Positions 16,265 through 25,794 are shown, counted from the first letter of the stretch. The stretch: DNA of 64,000 bases from Pandoraea anhela (GCF_902459655.1 NZ_CABPSB010000017.1:62001-126000); one strand, 5' to 3'. Notes: generated by a model from the letters alone, not told the origin. Translations and numbers: made by a program.

Positions 16265-17080
16265 TCAGGCCATCGCCGTCAATTCGCCCGCCAAGCCGCC
16301 CGCCAAGCCCGCTTCGATCACCTGACGCGCCACCGTCGGCAGAATGCGCAACGGCGGCGATCCCGGACCGAAGGTCTGGCTCGCCGCATAGGCACCTTCG
16401 AGGACCAGACACAGCGCATTGACCAGCGGGGCGGGCTCGGCCAGGCCTGCCGCCGTCGCGAGCGCAGTAAAGCGTTTGACCACTTCCGCCTTGTAGTTCA
16501 CCACCGAGAGCCGCGCCGCATGCGCCGGATCCGGGAATTCGGCGGCCACGTTCACGAACGGACACCCGCGATAGCCGGGCTTGCTCGCGCGCTCGGACAA
16601 ATCCACGAAGATTTGCAGCATCTGGGCGCGCGGCTCGCCTGCCCGTTTCGCGATGCTCTCGTCGATGCGCGCCAAACTCGCCGTCTGCATATGATCCAGA
16701 TACGCCAGAATCAGATCGTCCTTCGATGCGTACTGACGATACAGGCTCATTTTGTTGACGCCCGCGCGCTTGACGACCGCATCGACGCCTACCGCGCGCA
16801 CGCCTTCCTTATGGAACAGCTCGACGGCAGCATCGAGCAGATGCTGTTGGGCAATAGGTGCCGGCGTGACATGTCGCGCGGGCTTTCCCGCTCTCGGGGC
16901 AGCACTGCGACGTCGCGCCCCGGCCCCCTTTTCCGTGCCCGTCTTGCCCGCTGCTTCGCCGCCAGCGTGCTTCGGTGCATGACGCATCACGCCATCACCG
17001 TCCTCCCTTGCCGGTCCCGCCGTGTCCTCGGGTGCGACCGACATGGTGTCGAGCGCGGGGGGCGTTGTCGATTTGGCCAT
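16265..17080 (-). CDS. TetR-family transcriptional regulator
   Basis: A 271-residue regulator, longer than the usual ~200 because of a disordered, Ala/Gly/Lys/Pro-rich N-terminal extension of ~75 residues. The TetR DNA-binding domain follows at ~76-125 (LLDAAVELFHKEGVRAVGVD and AVVKRAGVNKMSLYRQYASK). The ligand domain fills the rest and contains YRGCPFVNVAAEFPDP, typical of the AcrR/LmrA-like group. Start 17080 has a GGGAGGG site. It diverges from an MFS gene across three copies of an operator-like repeat, so it most likely represses that transporter and itself. The inducer is unknown. Confidence 0.87.
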   Translation of the reverse strand: MAKSTTPPALDTMSVAPEDTAGPAREDGDGVMRHAPKHAGGEAAGKTGTEKGAGARRRSAAPRAGKPARHVTPAPIAQQHLLDAAVELFHKEGVRAVGVDAVVKRAGVNKMSLYRQYASKDDLILAYLDHMQTASLARIDESIAKRAGEPRAQMLQIFVDLSERASKPGYRGCPFVNVAAEFPDPAHAARLSVVNYKAEVVKRFTALATAAGLAEPAPLVNALCLVLEGAYAASQTFGPGSPPLRILPTVARQVIEAGLAGGLAGELTAMA

Positions 17081-17211
17081 TTCCGGCCCTCCCTGAAACG
17101 ATACTTGGACGATCAGGCGCGCACCCGTGAATGCCACCGGGCCGCATTCGGCGACTGCGTTCGGTGCGAGCACCGCGCAGCGGACAAATCCCTGCCGTCA
17201 CAAAGGAATAC

Positions 17212-17283
17212 TTGACATGTTACCGATCGGTTCATAACATGGCAACCTCATGTTACCGATCAGTCACAATGCTACCGATCAGC
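17212..17283. promoter_or_regulatory. Promoter with three direct operator repeats, TetR/MFS divergent region
   Basis: A near-perfect promoter reads TTGACA (17212-17217), 17 bases, TAACAT (17235-17240) toward the MFS gene. The 15-base element ATGYTACCGATCRGY occurs at 17217-17231, 17250-17264 and 17269-17283. The first copy fills the promoter spacer and contains the 10-base palindrome ACCGATCGGT. The others lie over the start site and early leader. This placement suits repression by the adjacent TetR protein. Binding is inferred. Confidence 0.78.
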
Positions 17284-17354
17284 ATAGACTGCCCGGCTCT
17301 CGCAAACGTTCCCGGTTCGGCACCCGACACCGAACCTCAGCAAGGATTTCCGCC

Positions 17355-18641
17355 ATGAAGGCTGCACTTGCCAAGCGCATCGACGGTCGCTTCCACTACG
17401 GGTGGATCGTCGTCGGCGTCATTTTCCTGGTTCTGCTCGCCTCGGCGGGCATTCGCGCGACCCCCAGCGTCATGATGGTGCCGCTCGAACACGACTTCGG
17501 CTGGAGCCGCGCCACGATTTCGCTGGCGATTTCCGTCAATCTGGCGCTGTACGGCCTGACGGGACCGTTCGCCGCCGCCGCCATGCAGCGTTTCGGCATT
17601 CGTCCGACGGTCATGGTGGCGCTGTTGCTGCTGGCGTCGGGCACGGCGCTCTCTTCGCTCATGACGGCGCCGTGGCAAATGGTGTTGATCTGGGGTGTCA
17701 TGGTCGGCGGCGGAACGGGCGTGGCGGCGGTGACGCTCGCAGCGACGGTGTCGAATCGCTGGTTCCACACGCATCGCGGCCTGGCGATGGGGATTCTGAC
17801 CGCCAGTTCGGCCACGGGCCAGATGGTGTTCCTGCCGCTCATGGCGGCGATCACCGAAAACTACGGCTGGCGACCGGTGGTGCTGATTGTCGCGCTGGTG
17901 GCGGCAGTGGTCTTGCCGCTGGTAGCGTTGCTGGTGCCGGAGCGTCCGGGGTCGGTGGGCCTGCGCCCGGTCGGCGCGCCCGAAGACGCGCCGGATGTCC
18001 CGCTCAGCCAGGGCAATCCGCTCACCGCCGCCTTGTCGGCACTGCGCATGGCTGCCGGCAAGCGGGACTTCTGGTTGCTGTTCTTCAGCTTCTTCATCTG
18101 TGGCGCAAGCACCAACGGCTATATCGGCACCCACTTCATCGCGATGTGCGGCGATTACGGCATCTCCGAAGTCAAGAGCGCCAGCATTCTGGCGGCGATG
18201 GGCATTCTCGATCTGGTGGGCACCACCGCGTCGGGCTGGCTCTCGGACCGTTACAACAGCCGTGTGTTGCTCTTCTGGTACTACGGTCTGCGCGGACTCT
18301 CGCTGATCTATCTGCCCTACGCCTTCGGTCTCGACTTCTTCGGCCTGCCGCTGTTCGCGCTGTTCTACGGTCTGGACTGGATCGCCACGGTGCCGCCGAC
18401 CGTGCGCCTGACGACCGACGTGTTCGGCAAGACGATGGCCCCGATCGTGTTCGGCTGGATCGTTGCCGGTCATCAGCTCGGGGCGGCGACCGCAGCCCTC
18501 GTGGCCGGATCGCTGCGTGCAACGCTTGGTAACTACACGATGGCCTCGATGCTCTCCGGCGGCGTTTGCATCATCGGCGCGATCATGGTGTTACGCATTG
18601 CGCCGCACGCGCCGAAGCGCCCGATGGCAGCGCGCGCCTGA
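17355..18641 (+). CDS. MFS transporter under TetR control
   Basis: A 428-residue major facilitator with twelve predicted helices. After HYGWIVVGVIFLVLL comes the usual inner loop between helices 2 and 3 (MQRFGIRPT), and a second repeat begins near residue 235. The architecture and the opening FHYGWIVV resemble the monocarboxylate/oxalate-formate branch of MFS. ATG 17355 follows AAGGA; the longer open frame upstream crosses the operators and is not used. The promoter and three operators just upstream indicate induction when the divergent TetR protein is released. Substrate could be an organic acid or a toxic compound to be exported; the sequence does not decide. Confidence 0.87.
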   Translation: MKAALAKRIDGRFHYGWIVVGVIFLVLLASAGIRATPSVMMVPLEHDFGWSRATISLAISVNLALYGLTGPFAAAAMQRFGIRPTVMVALLLLASGTALSSLMTAPWQMVLIWGVMVGGGTGVAAVTLAATVSNRWFHTHRGLAMGILTASSATGQMVFLPLMAAITENYGWRPVVLIVALVAAVVLPLVALLVPERPGSVGLRPVGAPEDAPDVPLSQGNPLTAALSALRMAAGKRDFWLLFFSFFICGASTNGYIGTHFIAMCGDYGISEVKSASILAAMGILDLVGTTASGWLSDRYNSRVLLFWYYGLRGLSLIYLPYAFGLDFFGLPLFALFYGLDWIATVPPTVRLTTDVFGKTMAPIVFGWIVAGHQLGAATAALVAGSLRATLGNYTMASMLSGGVCIIGAIMVLRIAPHAPKRPMAARA

Positions 18642-18874
18642 GAACGCATTTCGAAGGCCCTTTTTCGACGTACTCGACCGCCATCCGACATCGCATCCAT
18701 TGAATGACAACGCGTCGCCAAGCCCGGCTTCGGCGCAGGGCATCCGGCGCGCTTTGGTGGCGGGGGTCGTTGGCCGAAACAACGTCGTCGTGCTAAGCAC
18801 GGCCGGGAGAATTGCCGTAATCTGTGCGAGCTTTGTGCAGTACAGCACCCCCGACTTTCACAGGACATTCAGCC

Positions 18875-19999
18875 ATGACGGATTCGCAACATACCCAACT
18901 CGCCGCGCTCGATACCGACCTGTTTTCGTCGTACAAGCTCGGCCCGCTCGAACTGAGTAATCGCATCGTGATGGCGCCGCTCACCCGCAGCCGCGCAGGC
19001 AAGGGCGACGTGCCGGGCCCGCTGGTCGCCGAGTACTACGCCCAGCGCGCATCCGCCGGGCTCATCGTCAGCGAAGCCACCAACATTTCGCAGCAAGGCA
19101 AGGGCTACGCATTCACGCCGGGCATTTATACGGAAGCACAGGTCGCCGGCTGGAAGCAGGTCACCGACGCGTTGCATGCCAAGGGCGGGAAGATCTTCTG
19201 CCAGTTGTGGCACGTGGGCCGCATCTCGCATCCGTCGCTGCAACCCGGCGGCGCGCTGCCGGTGGCGCCGTCCGCGATTCAGCCTGCCGGAAAGGCGTTC
19301 ACGGAACATGGTTTCGAGCCGCATCCGGTGCCGCGCGCACTGGAAACGTCCGAGATCGCGGGCATCATCGAGCAATATCGGCATGCTGCCGAATGCGCGA
19401 AGCGCGCCGGTTTCGACGGCGTGGAAATCCATGCCGCGAACGGCTATCTGCTCGACCAGTTCATGCGCGACAAGACCAACCATCGCACGGACCAGTACGG
19501 CGGCAGCATCGAAAACCGCGTGCGTCTGGTACTCGAAGTCACGCAAGCGGTCGTCGACGTCTGGGGGGCCGATCGTGTCGGCATCCGCCTGTCGCCGATC
19601 AGCCCGGCCAACGATTGCGGCGACAGCAATCCGGAACCGGTGTTCACGTATGCCGTCGAACAGCTCAACCGCTTCGGCCTGGTGTATCTGCAAGTGGTCG
19701 AAGGCGCGACGGGCGGCCCGCGCGAAGTGGAAGGCGGCTTCGATCTCCAGAAGCTGCGCCACCGCTTCAAGGGCACGTTCATGGCCAACAACGGCTATGA
19801 CCTTGCACTGGCGCTCAAGGCCCGCAAGGAAAACCTCGCGGATCTGATTGCGTTCGGCAAACCGTTCATTGCGAACCCGGATCTGGTGGAGCGCCTCAAG
19901 CGCGGCGGCCCGTTCAACGCACTGGATCGCGATACGCTGTACGGCGGCGATGCGCGTGGTTACGTCGACTATCCCACGCTGGACGAGTCGGCGGCGTAA
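18875..19999 (+). CDS. Alkene reductase of the Old Yellow Enzyme family (NemA-like)
   Basis: A 374-residue FMN-dependent TIM-barrel enzyme. Diagnostic features are the N-terminal NRIVMAPLTRSRA, the substrate-binding His/Asn pair in VEIHAANGYLLDQF, then NHRTDQYGGSIENR and the late FMN-phosphate loop IAFGKPFIANPDL. It reduces activated C=C bonds and often nitro compounds, maleimides or glycerol trinitrate with NADPH in the cytosol. Start 18875 is chosen from the AGGACA upstream; the frame extends 17 codons further without a site. It stands alone, with a good terminator behind. It is not directly beside gloA here, unlike the nemRA-gloA order of E. coli. Confidence 0.92.
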   Translation: MTDSQHTQLAALDTDLFSSYKLGPLELSNRIVMAPLTRSRAGKGDVPGPLVAEYYAQRASAGLIVSEATNISQQGKGYAFTPGIYTEAQVAGWKQVTDALHAKGGKIFCQLWHVGRISHPSLQPGGALPVAPSAIQPAGKAFTEHGFEPHPVPRALETSEIAGIIEQYRHAAECAKRAGFDGVEIHAANGYLLDQFMRDKTNHRTDQYGGSIENRVRLVLEVTQAVVDVWGADRVGIRLSPISPANDCGDSNPEPVFTYAVEQLNRFGLVYLQVVEGATGGPREVEGGFDLQKLRHRFKGTFMANNGYDLALALKARKENLADLIAFGKPFIANPDLVERLKRGGPFNALDRDTLYGGDARGYVDYPTLDESAA

Positions 20000-20078
20000 C
20001 GGACGCCCTGAACGTACGGTGCGCCAGGCACGCGACATCCCATCGAGTTGATGCCGCCGTGCGACGGCCCCCTTCGAA

Positions 20079-20104
20079 AAGGGCTCCTTCGGGAGCCCTT
20101 GTTG
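20079..20104 (+). terminator. Rho-independent terminator after the alkene reductase gene
   Basis: A 9-bp stem AAGGGCTCC/GGAGCCCTT closes a TTCG tetraloop, one of the most stable loops, and is followed by GTTG. It is 79 bases after the stop codon. Confidence 0.75.
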
Positions 20105-20249
20105 CATCCGCCGGGCCGCCTGGATTCGCGGCGACGAATCCATCGCCGTGCGCCCCTGTCTCGTCGGCGGGCGAAGACGCATCGTTGACGTGACATGAAC
20201 GCCGGTAGCCCCGGTGCATTTTTTCCCCGAGACGCCGGCAATTCGTTCG

Positions 20250-21488
20250 CTACGCCGCGCGCTGCGCCTGCCAGCGAACCAGATCGGCACCCGCCGGATT
20301 CTGGTACATGCGCAAGCCGAACTCCGGCAGGATGGCCAACAAGTGATCGAAGACATCGCCCTGTACGCGCTCGTATTCGGCCCAAACGATCGTGTTCGTG
20401 AAGCAATAGAGTTCGACCGGAATCCCGGTAGCCGTCGGCTGCAACGAGCGCACCATGCATGTCATGCCGTCATGGATGTTCGGATGCGCCTTCAGATAGG
20501 CCAACGCATACGCCCGGAACGTGCCGATGTTCGTCAAACGCCGCGTATTCGCCGGCACCCCCGCCGCGATGCCCAGCGCCGCATTGGCATCCGCGAGCGA
20601 ACGCTGCTTCTCCGAAAGATAACCCCCCAGCAAATGCAGCTTCGACAACCGCGCGATCTCGGCGTCGTCCAGAAACCCGACACTGCCGGCGTCAATACAC
20701 AGCGTGCGCTTGATGCGACGACCGCCCGACTGCTGCATGCCTCGCCAGTTGCGGAAGCTCTCGGAGATCAGACGCCACGTCGGAATCGTCGTGATCGTCT
20801 TGTCCCAGTTCTGCACCTTCACCGTATGTAACGCGATATCCACCACATCGCCATCGGCGCCGACTTGCGGCATTTCGATCCAGTCGCCCACACGCAGCAT
20901 GTCGTTAGACGTCAATTGCACGCTCGCCACGAACGACATGATCGTGTCCTTGAACACCAACAGCAGCACCGCCGACATTGCGCCTAACCCGGAGAGCAGC
21001 AGCCACGGCGAACGGTCGATGATCGTGGCGACGATGGCGATCGCCGCCACGACGTAGAGCGCAATCTTGCCTAACTGCACGTATCCCTTGATCGAGCGCG
21101 TACGCGCATGCTCCGACATCGCGTACACGGTTTGCGCCGCATCCAGAATCCCCGCGACGGCCAGCGTCGCGTAGAGCAGCGTCGTGGCGAGCGCCACGTT
21201 GCCGATGACGAGCACGGCCTTCTCCGGCAGATCCGGCACCAGCTCGATGCCGAACTGAATCACCAGATAGGGCAGCACGCGCGCCGCCCGATGGAAAACG
21301 CGATGCGCGAGCAGCGCGTCGTCCCAGCGATTGGCGGTGCGCTGCACCACCATACGCACCACACGAACGATCAGAAACTGCGCCACGGCCTGCGTCAGTG
21401 CCGCCGCCACGATCAGCATCGCCAGCCCCCCGACCATGCGCGCCCGCGGCGCATTGTCGAACCAAGCCATTACCGCTTCCCACGTCAT
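20250..21488 (-). CDS. Mechanosensitive channel, MscS superfamily (YbdG/miniconductance type)
   Basis: A 412-residue inner-membrane protein with about five hydrophobic helices in residues 15-180, then the MscS pore helix and beta domain (KDTIMSFVASVQLTSNDMLR, VGDWIEMPQVGADGDVVDIA) and a soluble C-terminal region with TIPTWRLISESFRNWRGM. The helix number and that last motif match the YbdG miniconductance subgroup. Such channels open under membrane tension to release solutes after hypo-osmotic shock. The ATG has AAGGAG eight bases ahead. It lies just behind an osmoprotectant import operon on the same strand, 229 bases away. Confidence 0.9.
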   Translation of the reverse strand: MTWEAVMAWFDNAPRARMVGGLAMLIVAAALTQAVAQFLIVRVVRMVVQRTANRWDDALLAHRVFHRAARVLPYLVIQFGIELVPDLPEKAVLVIGNVALATTLLYATLAVAGILDAAQTVYAMSEHARTRSIKGYVQLGKIALYVVAAIAIVATIIDRSPWLLLSGLGAMSAVLLLVFKDTIMSFVASVQLTSNDMLRVGDWIEMPQVGADGDVVDIALHTVKVQNWDKTITTIPTWRLISESFRNWRGMQQSGGRRIKRTLCIDAGSVGFLDDAEIARLSKLHLLGGYLSEKQRSLADANAALGIAAGVPANTRRLTNIGTFRAYALAYLKAHPNIHDGMTCMVRSLQPTATGIPVELYCFTNTIVWAEYERVQGDVFDHLLAILPEFGLRMYQNPAGADLVRWQAQRAA

Positions 21489-21717
21489 CCCCTAACTCCT
21501 TGACTCACCGATTGCTTTACATGATGCCCGCCGGTCGCTCACCGTGGTCGACCGACGACGGACAAACGCAAATGACGGCCGCGGTGGGCCGTCATTCTTG
21601 GCGGTGCCGGCAAGACGTTTCCTCCCCGTCTCCCGACACTCGAAAAATCTGCGATACAGGTCCGCCTCGTTGCCCCGCGTCTTGGGGCTGCGTCGGTGCA
21701 ACGGCGGTCCCGGCAGC

Positions 21718-22917
21718 TTACACCGATGCGCCGAACGGCACGCTCGCGACGACACTCGGCGCGCCCGGCAGCGACGGCGCAATGATCGTGCCGCCACCAT
21801 TGCCCCGCGACTTGCCCGAACTCAGATAGTCCGCGATCGAATCCTGCGTGACCTCGCCGAGGTACTGATTGTCGTCACCCAACACCGGCAGCGATGCCAG
21901 ATTGTGCTCGTACATGCGCGAGAGCAGCACGCGCAGGTTGTCGCCGGCAACGGCCGACGCCTTGAACTCACGCACCCGCTCGCCGCAGGTGCCTTGCGCA
22001 TGACGCGTATCGCGACGTGCAATGTACCCCAGCGCGCGTGCGCTTTCGTCGACGACCACCAGCGAACGCGTATCGAGTTCGTCCATCATGCCGTAGGCTT
22101 CGGCCAGCGTCGTCTGTGGCTTGACGGTCGGTTGCGGGGTTGCGGCGTCTTCTGCGCGCACCAACAGCAGGCGCTTGAGAATTCGGTCATGTCCCACGAA
22201 GCTCGCGACGAATTCGTCGACCGGGCGCGCCAGCAATGCATCCGGTTGCGCGTATTGCACCAGACGGCCTTGACGGAAGATCGCGATCCGATCGGCCAGT
22301 TTGATCGCCTCGTCGATATCGTGGCTGACCATGATGACGGTCTTGCCCAGTTGACGCTGCATTTGCAGGAACTCGTTCTGGATCGATTCGCGGTTGATCG
22401 GATCGACCGCACCGAACGGCTCGTCCATCAGCAACACGGGCGGGTCCGCCGCCAGGGCGCGGATCACGCCGATACGTTGTTGCTGGCCGCCCGAGAGCTC
22501 GCGCGGATAGCGCGAGAGATAGCGCTTCGGATCGAGCGCCACCATCGCCATCAGTTCGGTCGCGCGCTCGCGGCAACGCTGCTTGTCCCAGCCCAACAGA
22601 CGCGGCACCACCGTGATGTTCTCCTCGATGGTCATGTTCGGGAACAGGCCGATCTGCTGGATCACATAGCCGATATGGCGGCGCAGTTCGATTTCGTTGA
22701 TCTTCCCGGTGTCTTCGCCGTTGAGCAGAATGTGCCCGGACGTCGGCTTGATCAGCCGGTTGATCATCTTGAGTGTGGTCGTCTTGCCGCATCCCGACGG
22801 GCCGAGGAAGACGCAGATTTCGCCCGGCGGCACCTCGAGGCTGACCGAGTTCACGGCGGTCACGCGCGTGCCGTCCTTCTGAACGAAGCTTTTGGTGAGA
22901 TTGTCGAGTTTGATCAT
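21718..22917 (-). CDS. Osmoprotectant ABC importer, ATPase with CBS domains
   Basis: A 399-residue ATPase of the glycine betaine/carnitine/choline group (OpuCA, OsmV, YehX-like). Walker A GPSGCGKTT is at ~39-47, followed by the Q-loop QQIGLFPNMT, signature LSGGQQQR, Walker B VLLMDEP and switch His in VSHD. Residues ~255-375 resemble two degenerate CBS modules (LVVVDESARALGYIARRDT and LASLPVLGDDNQYLGEVT), which in this group sense ionic strength. The C-terminal ~25 residues are low-complexity Gly/Ser. The start overlaps the stop of the upstream permease (ATGA), showing translational coupling. A much longer open frame upstream is an out-of-frame shadow of that permease. Confidence 0.92.
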   Translation of the reverse strand: MIKLDNLTKSFVQKDGTRVTAVNSVSLEVPPGEICVFLGPSGCGKTTTLKMINRLIKPTSGHILLNGEDTGKINEIELRRHIGYVIQQIGLFPNMTIEENITVVPRLLGWDKQRCRERATELMAMVALDPKRYLSRYPRELSGGQQQRIGVIRALAADPPVLLMDEPFGAVDPINRESIQNEFLQMQRQLGKTVIMVSHDIDEAIKLADRIAIFRQGRLVQYAQPDALLARPVDEFVASFVGHDRILKRLLLVRAEDAATPQPTVKPQTTLAEAYGMMDELDTRSLVVVDESARALGYIARRDTRHAQGTCGERVREFKASAVAGDNLRVLLSRMYEHNLASLPVLGDDNQYLGEVTQDSIADYLSSGKSRGNGGGTIIAPSLPGAPSVVASVPFGASV

Positions 22918-23561
22918 ACGGTTCGGATTCCTTTCGGTGTCAGCACGCGCTGAAGGCGGTGCAACAGGGTGTCGGCGACGATGGCGAGCAAACTCACCAT
23001 GACCGCACCCACGACGAGTTGCCGGGTATCGCTCTGGCTGATGCCCTGGGTGATCAACACCCCGAGACCGCCGGCCCCGACGATGGCGCCAATGGCCATC
23101 ACGCCAATATTCATGACGACGGCAGTGCGCACGCCGCCCAGCACCACCGGCACGGCCAGCGGCAGTTCGACGAGGCGAAGTCGCTGCCAGAACGTCATGC
23201 CGATGCCGATGCCGGCTTCGCGAATGCTGGGGTCGATCTGCCGCAACGCGAGGCTCGTGTTGCGCATGATCGGCAGCAGCGAGTACAGGAAGACGGCGGC
23301 GACGGCGGGCGCCGGGCCGATGCCCATGCCGTACACGGACAGCGCCGGGATCATCAGGCCGAACAGGGCGATCGACGGGATCGTGAGCACGACCGTCGCC
23401 AGACCCAGCACAGCGCCCGACAACCAGCGAAAACGCGTGACCAGCACGCCCAGCGGCACGCCGACCACGATAGCCGCCCCGACCGAGGCGGCGACCAGCC
23501 ACGCGTGCTGACCGGTCAGGGTCAGGATGCGATGCCAGTTGTGTGTCAGAAATTCAATCAT
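22914..23561 (-). CDS. Osmoprotectant ABC importer, permease subunit
   Basis: A 215-residue permease with five to six membrane helices, the short form usual for OpuCB/OsmW-type proteins. The ATPase-docking loop is visible as REAGIGIGMTFWQRLRLVEL, followed by PVVLGGVRTAVVMNIGVMAI, a strong family signature. ATG 23561 follows GAGGAG. It lies between the binding-protein gene (43-base gap) and the ATPase gene (4-base overlap). With the second permease further upstream it should make a heterodimeric channel for betaine-like solutes. Confidence 0.92.
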   Translation of the reverse strand: MIEFLTHNWHRILTLTGQHAWLVAASVGAAIVVGVPLGVLVTRFRWLSGAVLGLATVVLTIPSIALFGLMIPALSVYGMGIGPAPAVAAVFLYSLLPIMRNTSLALRQIDPSIREAGIGIGMTFWQRLRLVELPLAVPVVLGGVRTAVVMNIGVMAIGAIVGAGGLGVLITQGISQSDTRQLVVGAVMVSLLAIVADTLLHRLQRVLTPKGIRTV

Positions 23562-23604
23562 GGGACTCCTCAATCAGTCAGTGGGCGACGGCAATGGATC
23601 GCCG

Positions 23605-24525
23605 TCACTGCACCAGTCCTTCCTGCTTGAGGAAGTCGCTCGCCACACGCGAGACGGACCGATGGTCGATGTCGACCTTCGCATTCATGTCACGCATGTT
23701 CTCGTCGTTGATCTTCGCGGACAGCGCGTTGAGTTCGTCGGCGAGTTTGGGGTTGGCGTCGAGGACTTCCTTGCGCACCACCGGCGTGGCCGCATACGCA
23801 GGGAAGAAGCCTTTGTCGTCGGCCAGCACCTTCAGATCGAAACCCTTGTTACGGCCATCGCTCGTATAAACGAGACCGGCATCGATCTGCTCGTTCCTGA
23901 GCGCCGTGTACACGAGGCCGGGGTCCATCTGCTTGATGTTGCGGCGCTCGAGATGGAAGTCGTAAAGCTGCTCCATCGGATCGAGACCGTCGGAGCGACC
24001 GACGAACTCCATGTCGAAGGCAAATTGCATCTTCGGATGCGTGCGGAATGTCTCGATGAGTTGCGACACGGTCTCGATGCCCTCGTCACGCGCGATCTTG
24101 CCCGGCATGGCGAATGCATAGGTATTGTTCAGCGCGGCCGGGTTAAGCCAGACGAGGCCGATCTTGCCGTCGAGGTCCTTCACACGCTCGTAGGTCTGCT
24201 GCGGATCGAGCTTTTCGCTGACCTTGTTGTAGACGATCAGCGACGTGCCGGTGTACTCCCAGACCACATCGAGCTGATGGCTCTCCATGCCTTGGCGCAT
24301 TACCACGCTGCCCAGCCCGTTCTTGAGTTCGACGTCGTACCCCTTGCTGCGCAGGTATTGCGCCGTCATCTCGGAGAGGATCAACTGCTCGGTGAAGTTC
24401 TTGCCGCCAATGGTGAGTGTGGCGGCCGGTGCGGCAGCGCTCGTCGCCAACGCACCGAGCGCGACGACCGCGACGCCCAGCGCACGCGTGCAGCGCGTGA
24501 TGAAGCGAGGAAAAGAAAATGGCAT
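23605..24525 (-). CDS. Osmoprotectant ABC importer, substrate-binding protein
   Basis: A 306-residue periplasmic protein with a signal peptide (basic start, LGVAVVALGALATSA, cleavage near PAA-TLT). The mature domain starts with the OpuAC-family motif TLTIGGKNFTEQLILSEM and contains VVWEYTGTS, which provides aromatic residues of the quaternary-amine pocket in this family. No lipobox cysteine is seen, so it should be a free periplasmic protein. An AGGAG site lies nine bases before the start. The gap to the preceding permease gene is 21 bases. Betaine, choline, carnitine or proline betaine are possible ligands; the sequence does not tell which. Confidence 0.92.
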   Translation of the reverse strand: MPFSFPRFITRCTRALGVAVVALGALATSAAAPAATLTIGGKNFTEQLILSEMTAQYLRSKGYDVELKNGLGSVVMRQGMESHQLDVVWEYTGTSLIVYNKVSEKLDPQQTYERVKDLDGKIGLVWLNPAALNNTYAFAMPGKIARDEGIETVSQLIETFRTHPKMQFAFDMEFVGRSDGLDPMEQLYDFHLERRNIKQMDPGLVYTALRNEQIDAGLVYTSDGRNKGFDLKVLADDKGFFPAYAATPVVRKEVLDANPKLADELNALSAKINDENMRDMNAKVDIDHRSVSRVASDFLKQEGLVQ

Positions 24526-24546
24526 ACGTGTGGGTCTCCTGAAGTC

Positions 24547-25281
24547 TTAGCGCGCAGCGGCGCCGTGACGCGCGAACCAGAGCCCGCTGACGAAAGCGAC
24601 GATGCCGTCGAGCACGAGCGCGAGCAACGCCGTGCCGGCCGCGCCGAGCAGCAACTTGGTCTGGTCGTTGAGATAAATGCCCGGGAAGATCAACTGTCCC
24701 AGACTGTCCGCACCGATCAGGAACGCGAGCGGCGCGGTGCCGACGTTGATCGCGAGCGCAGTGCGCACGCCGCCGACGATGACCGGCATGGCGTTGGGCA
24801 GATCGACGCGGAACAGCACTTGCGCCGGCGTCATGCCCATGCCGCGCGCCGATTCCCGCAGCGCGGGAGGCACCTGCCGCAAGCCTTCGTACGCGTTACG
24901 CACGATCGGCAGCAGCGACGCGAGCCACAACGCCAGAATGGCCGGCCGGTCGCCGATCCCGAGGACCGCCATCGACAGCGCCAGCACGGCGAGCGACGGC
25001 AGTGTGTTGCCAATGTTGAAAATCTGCACCGCACGCTCAGCGTGTTTCTCGAACATCGGCCGCGAGATCAGCACGCCCGCAGGCACGCCGACCACGATGG
25101 CCAATGTCATCGAAATCGCCACTAGCTTGAGATGCTGCTGGGTGTAATACACCAGGTCGCCCCGGTATTTGATGAGCGAATCGACGCCCAGCCAATACAC
25201 CAGACCGGTCACTGCGGCGGCAACACCGAGCAGTCCGAAGCCGGCCAGATAGAGAATGCGATACTGCTTCGCCACGTTCAT
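24547..25281 (-). CDS. Osmoprotectant ABC importer, second permease, first gene of operon
   Basis: A 244-residue permease with an extra N-terminal helix (ILYLAGFGLLGVAAAVTGLV), then the ABC membrane domain with docking loop RESARGMGMTPAQVLFRVDL and PVIVGGVRTALAINVGTAPL. It is the OsmY/OpuCD-type partner of the shorter permease downstream. ATG 25281 follows AAAGGGAG; earlier in-frame codons are not supported. It is the first gene in a permease-binding protein-permease-ATPase operon, the same composition as osmVWXY and yehWXYZ in enterics. No regulator is adjacent. Confidence 0.9.
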   Translation of the reverse strand: MNVAKQYRILYLAGFGLLGVAAAVTGLVYWLGVDSLIKYRGDLVYYTQQHLKLVAISMTLAIVVGVPAGVLISRPMFEKHAERAVQIFNIGNTLPSLAVLALSMAVLGIGDRPAILALWLASLLPIVRNAYEGLRQVPPALRESARGMGMTPAQVLFRVDLPNAMPVIVGGVRTALAINVGTAPLAFLIGADSLGQLIFPGIYLNDQTKLLLGAAGTALLALVLDGIVAFVSGLWFARHGAAAR

Positions 25282-25608
25282 GCTCCCTTTGAATGGGTTG
25301 GCAGCGCTGCGCGCGAGGCAATAGCCATAGCCATCGCCCCACGTGACAACGCGGTCAATCAAGCATGACAACTGATAGCTGCCTTGCGAATTGTGATGTG
25401 TTCGATCCGAAGGTCTGTGGAAGACGACGGTGACGAACAAGGCGTCGCGAAATGCGACATGAGAGACGAGCTTTCGACGCCGTGGGCGCCTGGGCCTCTC
25501 GGTGCACGCTTATTGAAAGCGCGCGAAAGTTTTACTGCACAAACTCATTGCGTGATGGTAAGGACGCCGGCGCAACGAGGAACACCGGCAACGCTTTTGA
25601 TTCTATGG

Positions 25609-25634
25609 GCCAACCGAAGCGATTGGCTTTTTTT
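25609..25634 (+). terminator. Weak intrinsic terminator in an intergenic region
   Basis: GCCAA/TTGGC arms (25609-25613 and 25623-25627) are directly followed by seven T and then ATTCT. The stem is only 5 bp with a 9-base loop. No plus-strand gene ends here, so it may end a short unannotated RNA, or be chance. Confidence 0.35.
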
Positions 25635-25794
25635 ATTCTAGTACAGATAGTGCGTCGATGCCAACCCGTAGCACGTTTTTAGTGAAGAATCCGGCATATT
25701 TACACGCAATTACACCCATCGATCGCTTAATAAACAGGATAACTAATTAATTGCGTACGCTGAAATCCCCCGTCGTCACTGGCGTTGCGGGAAT

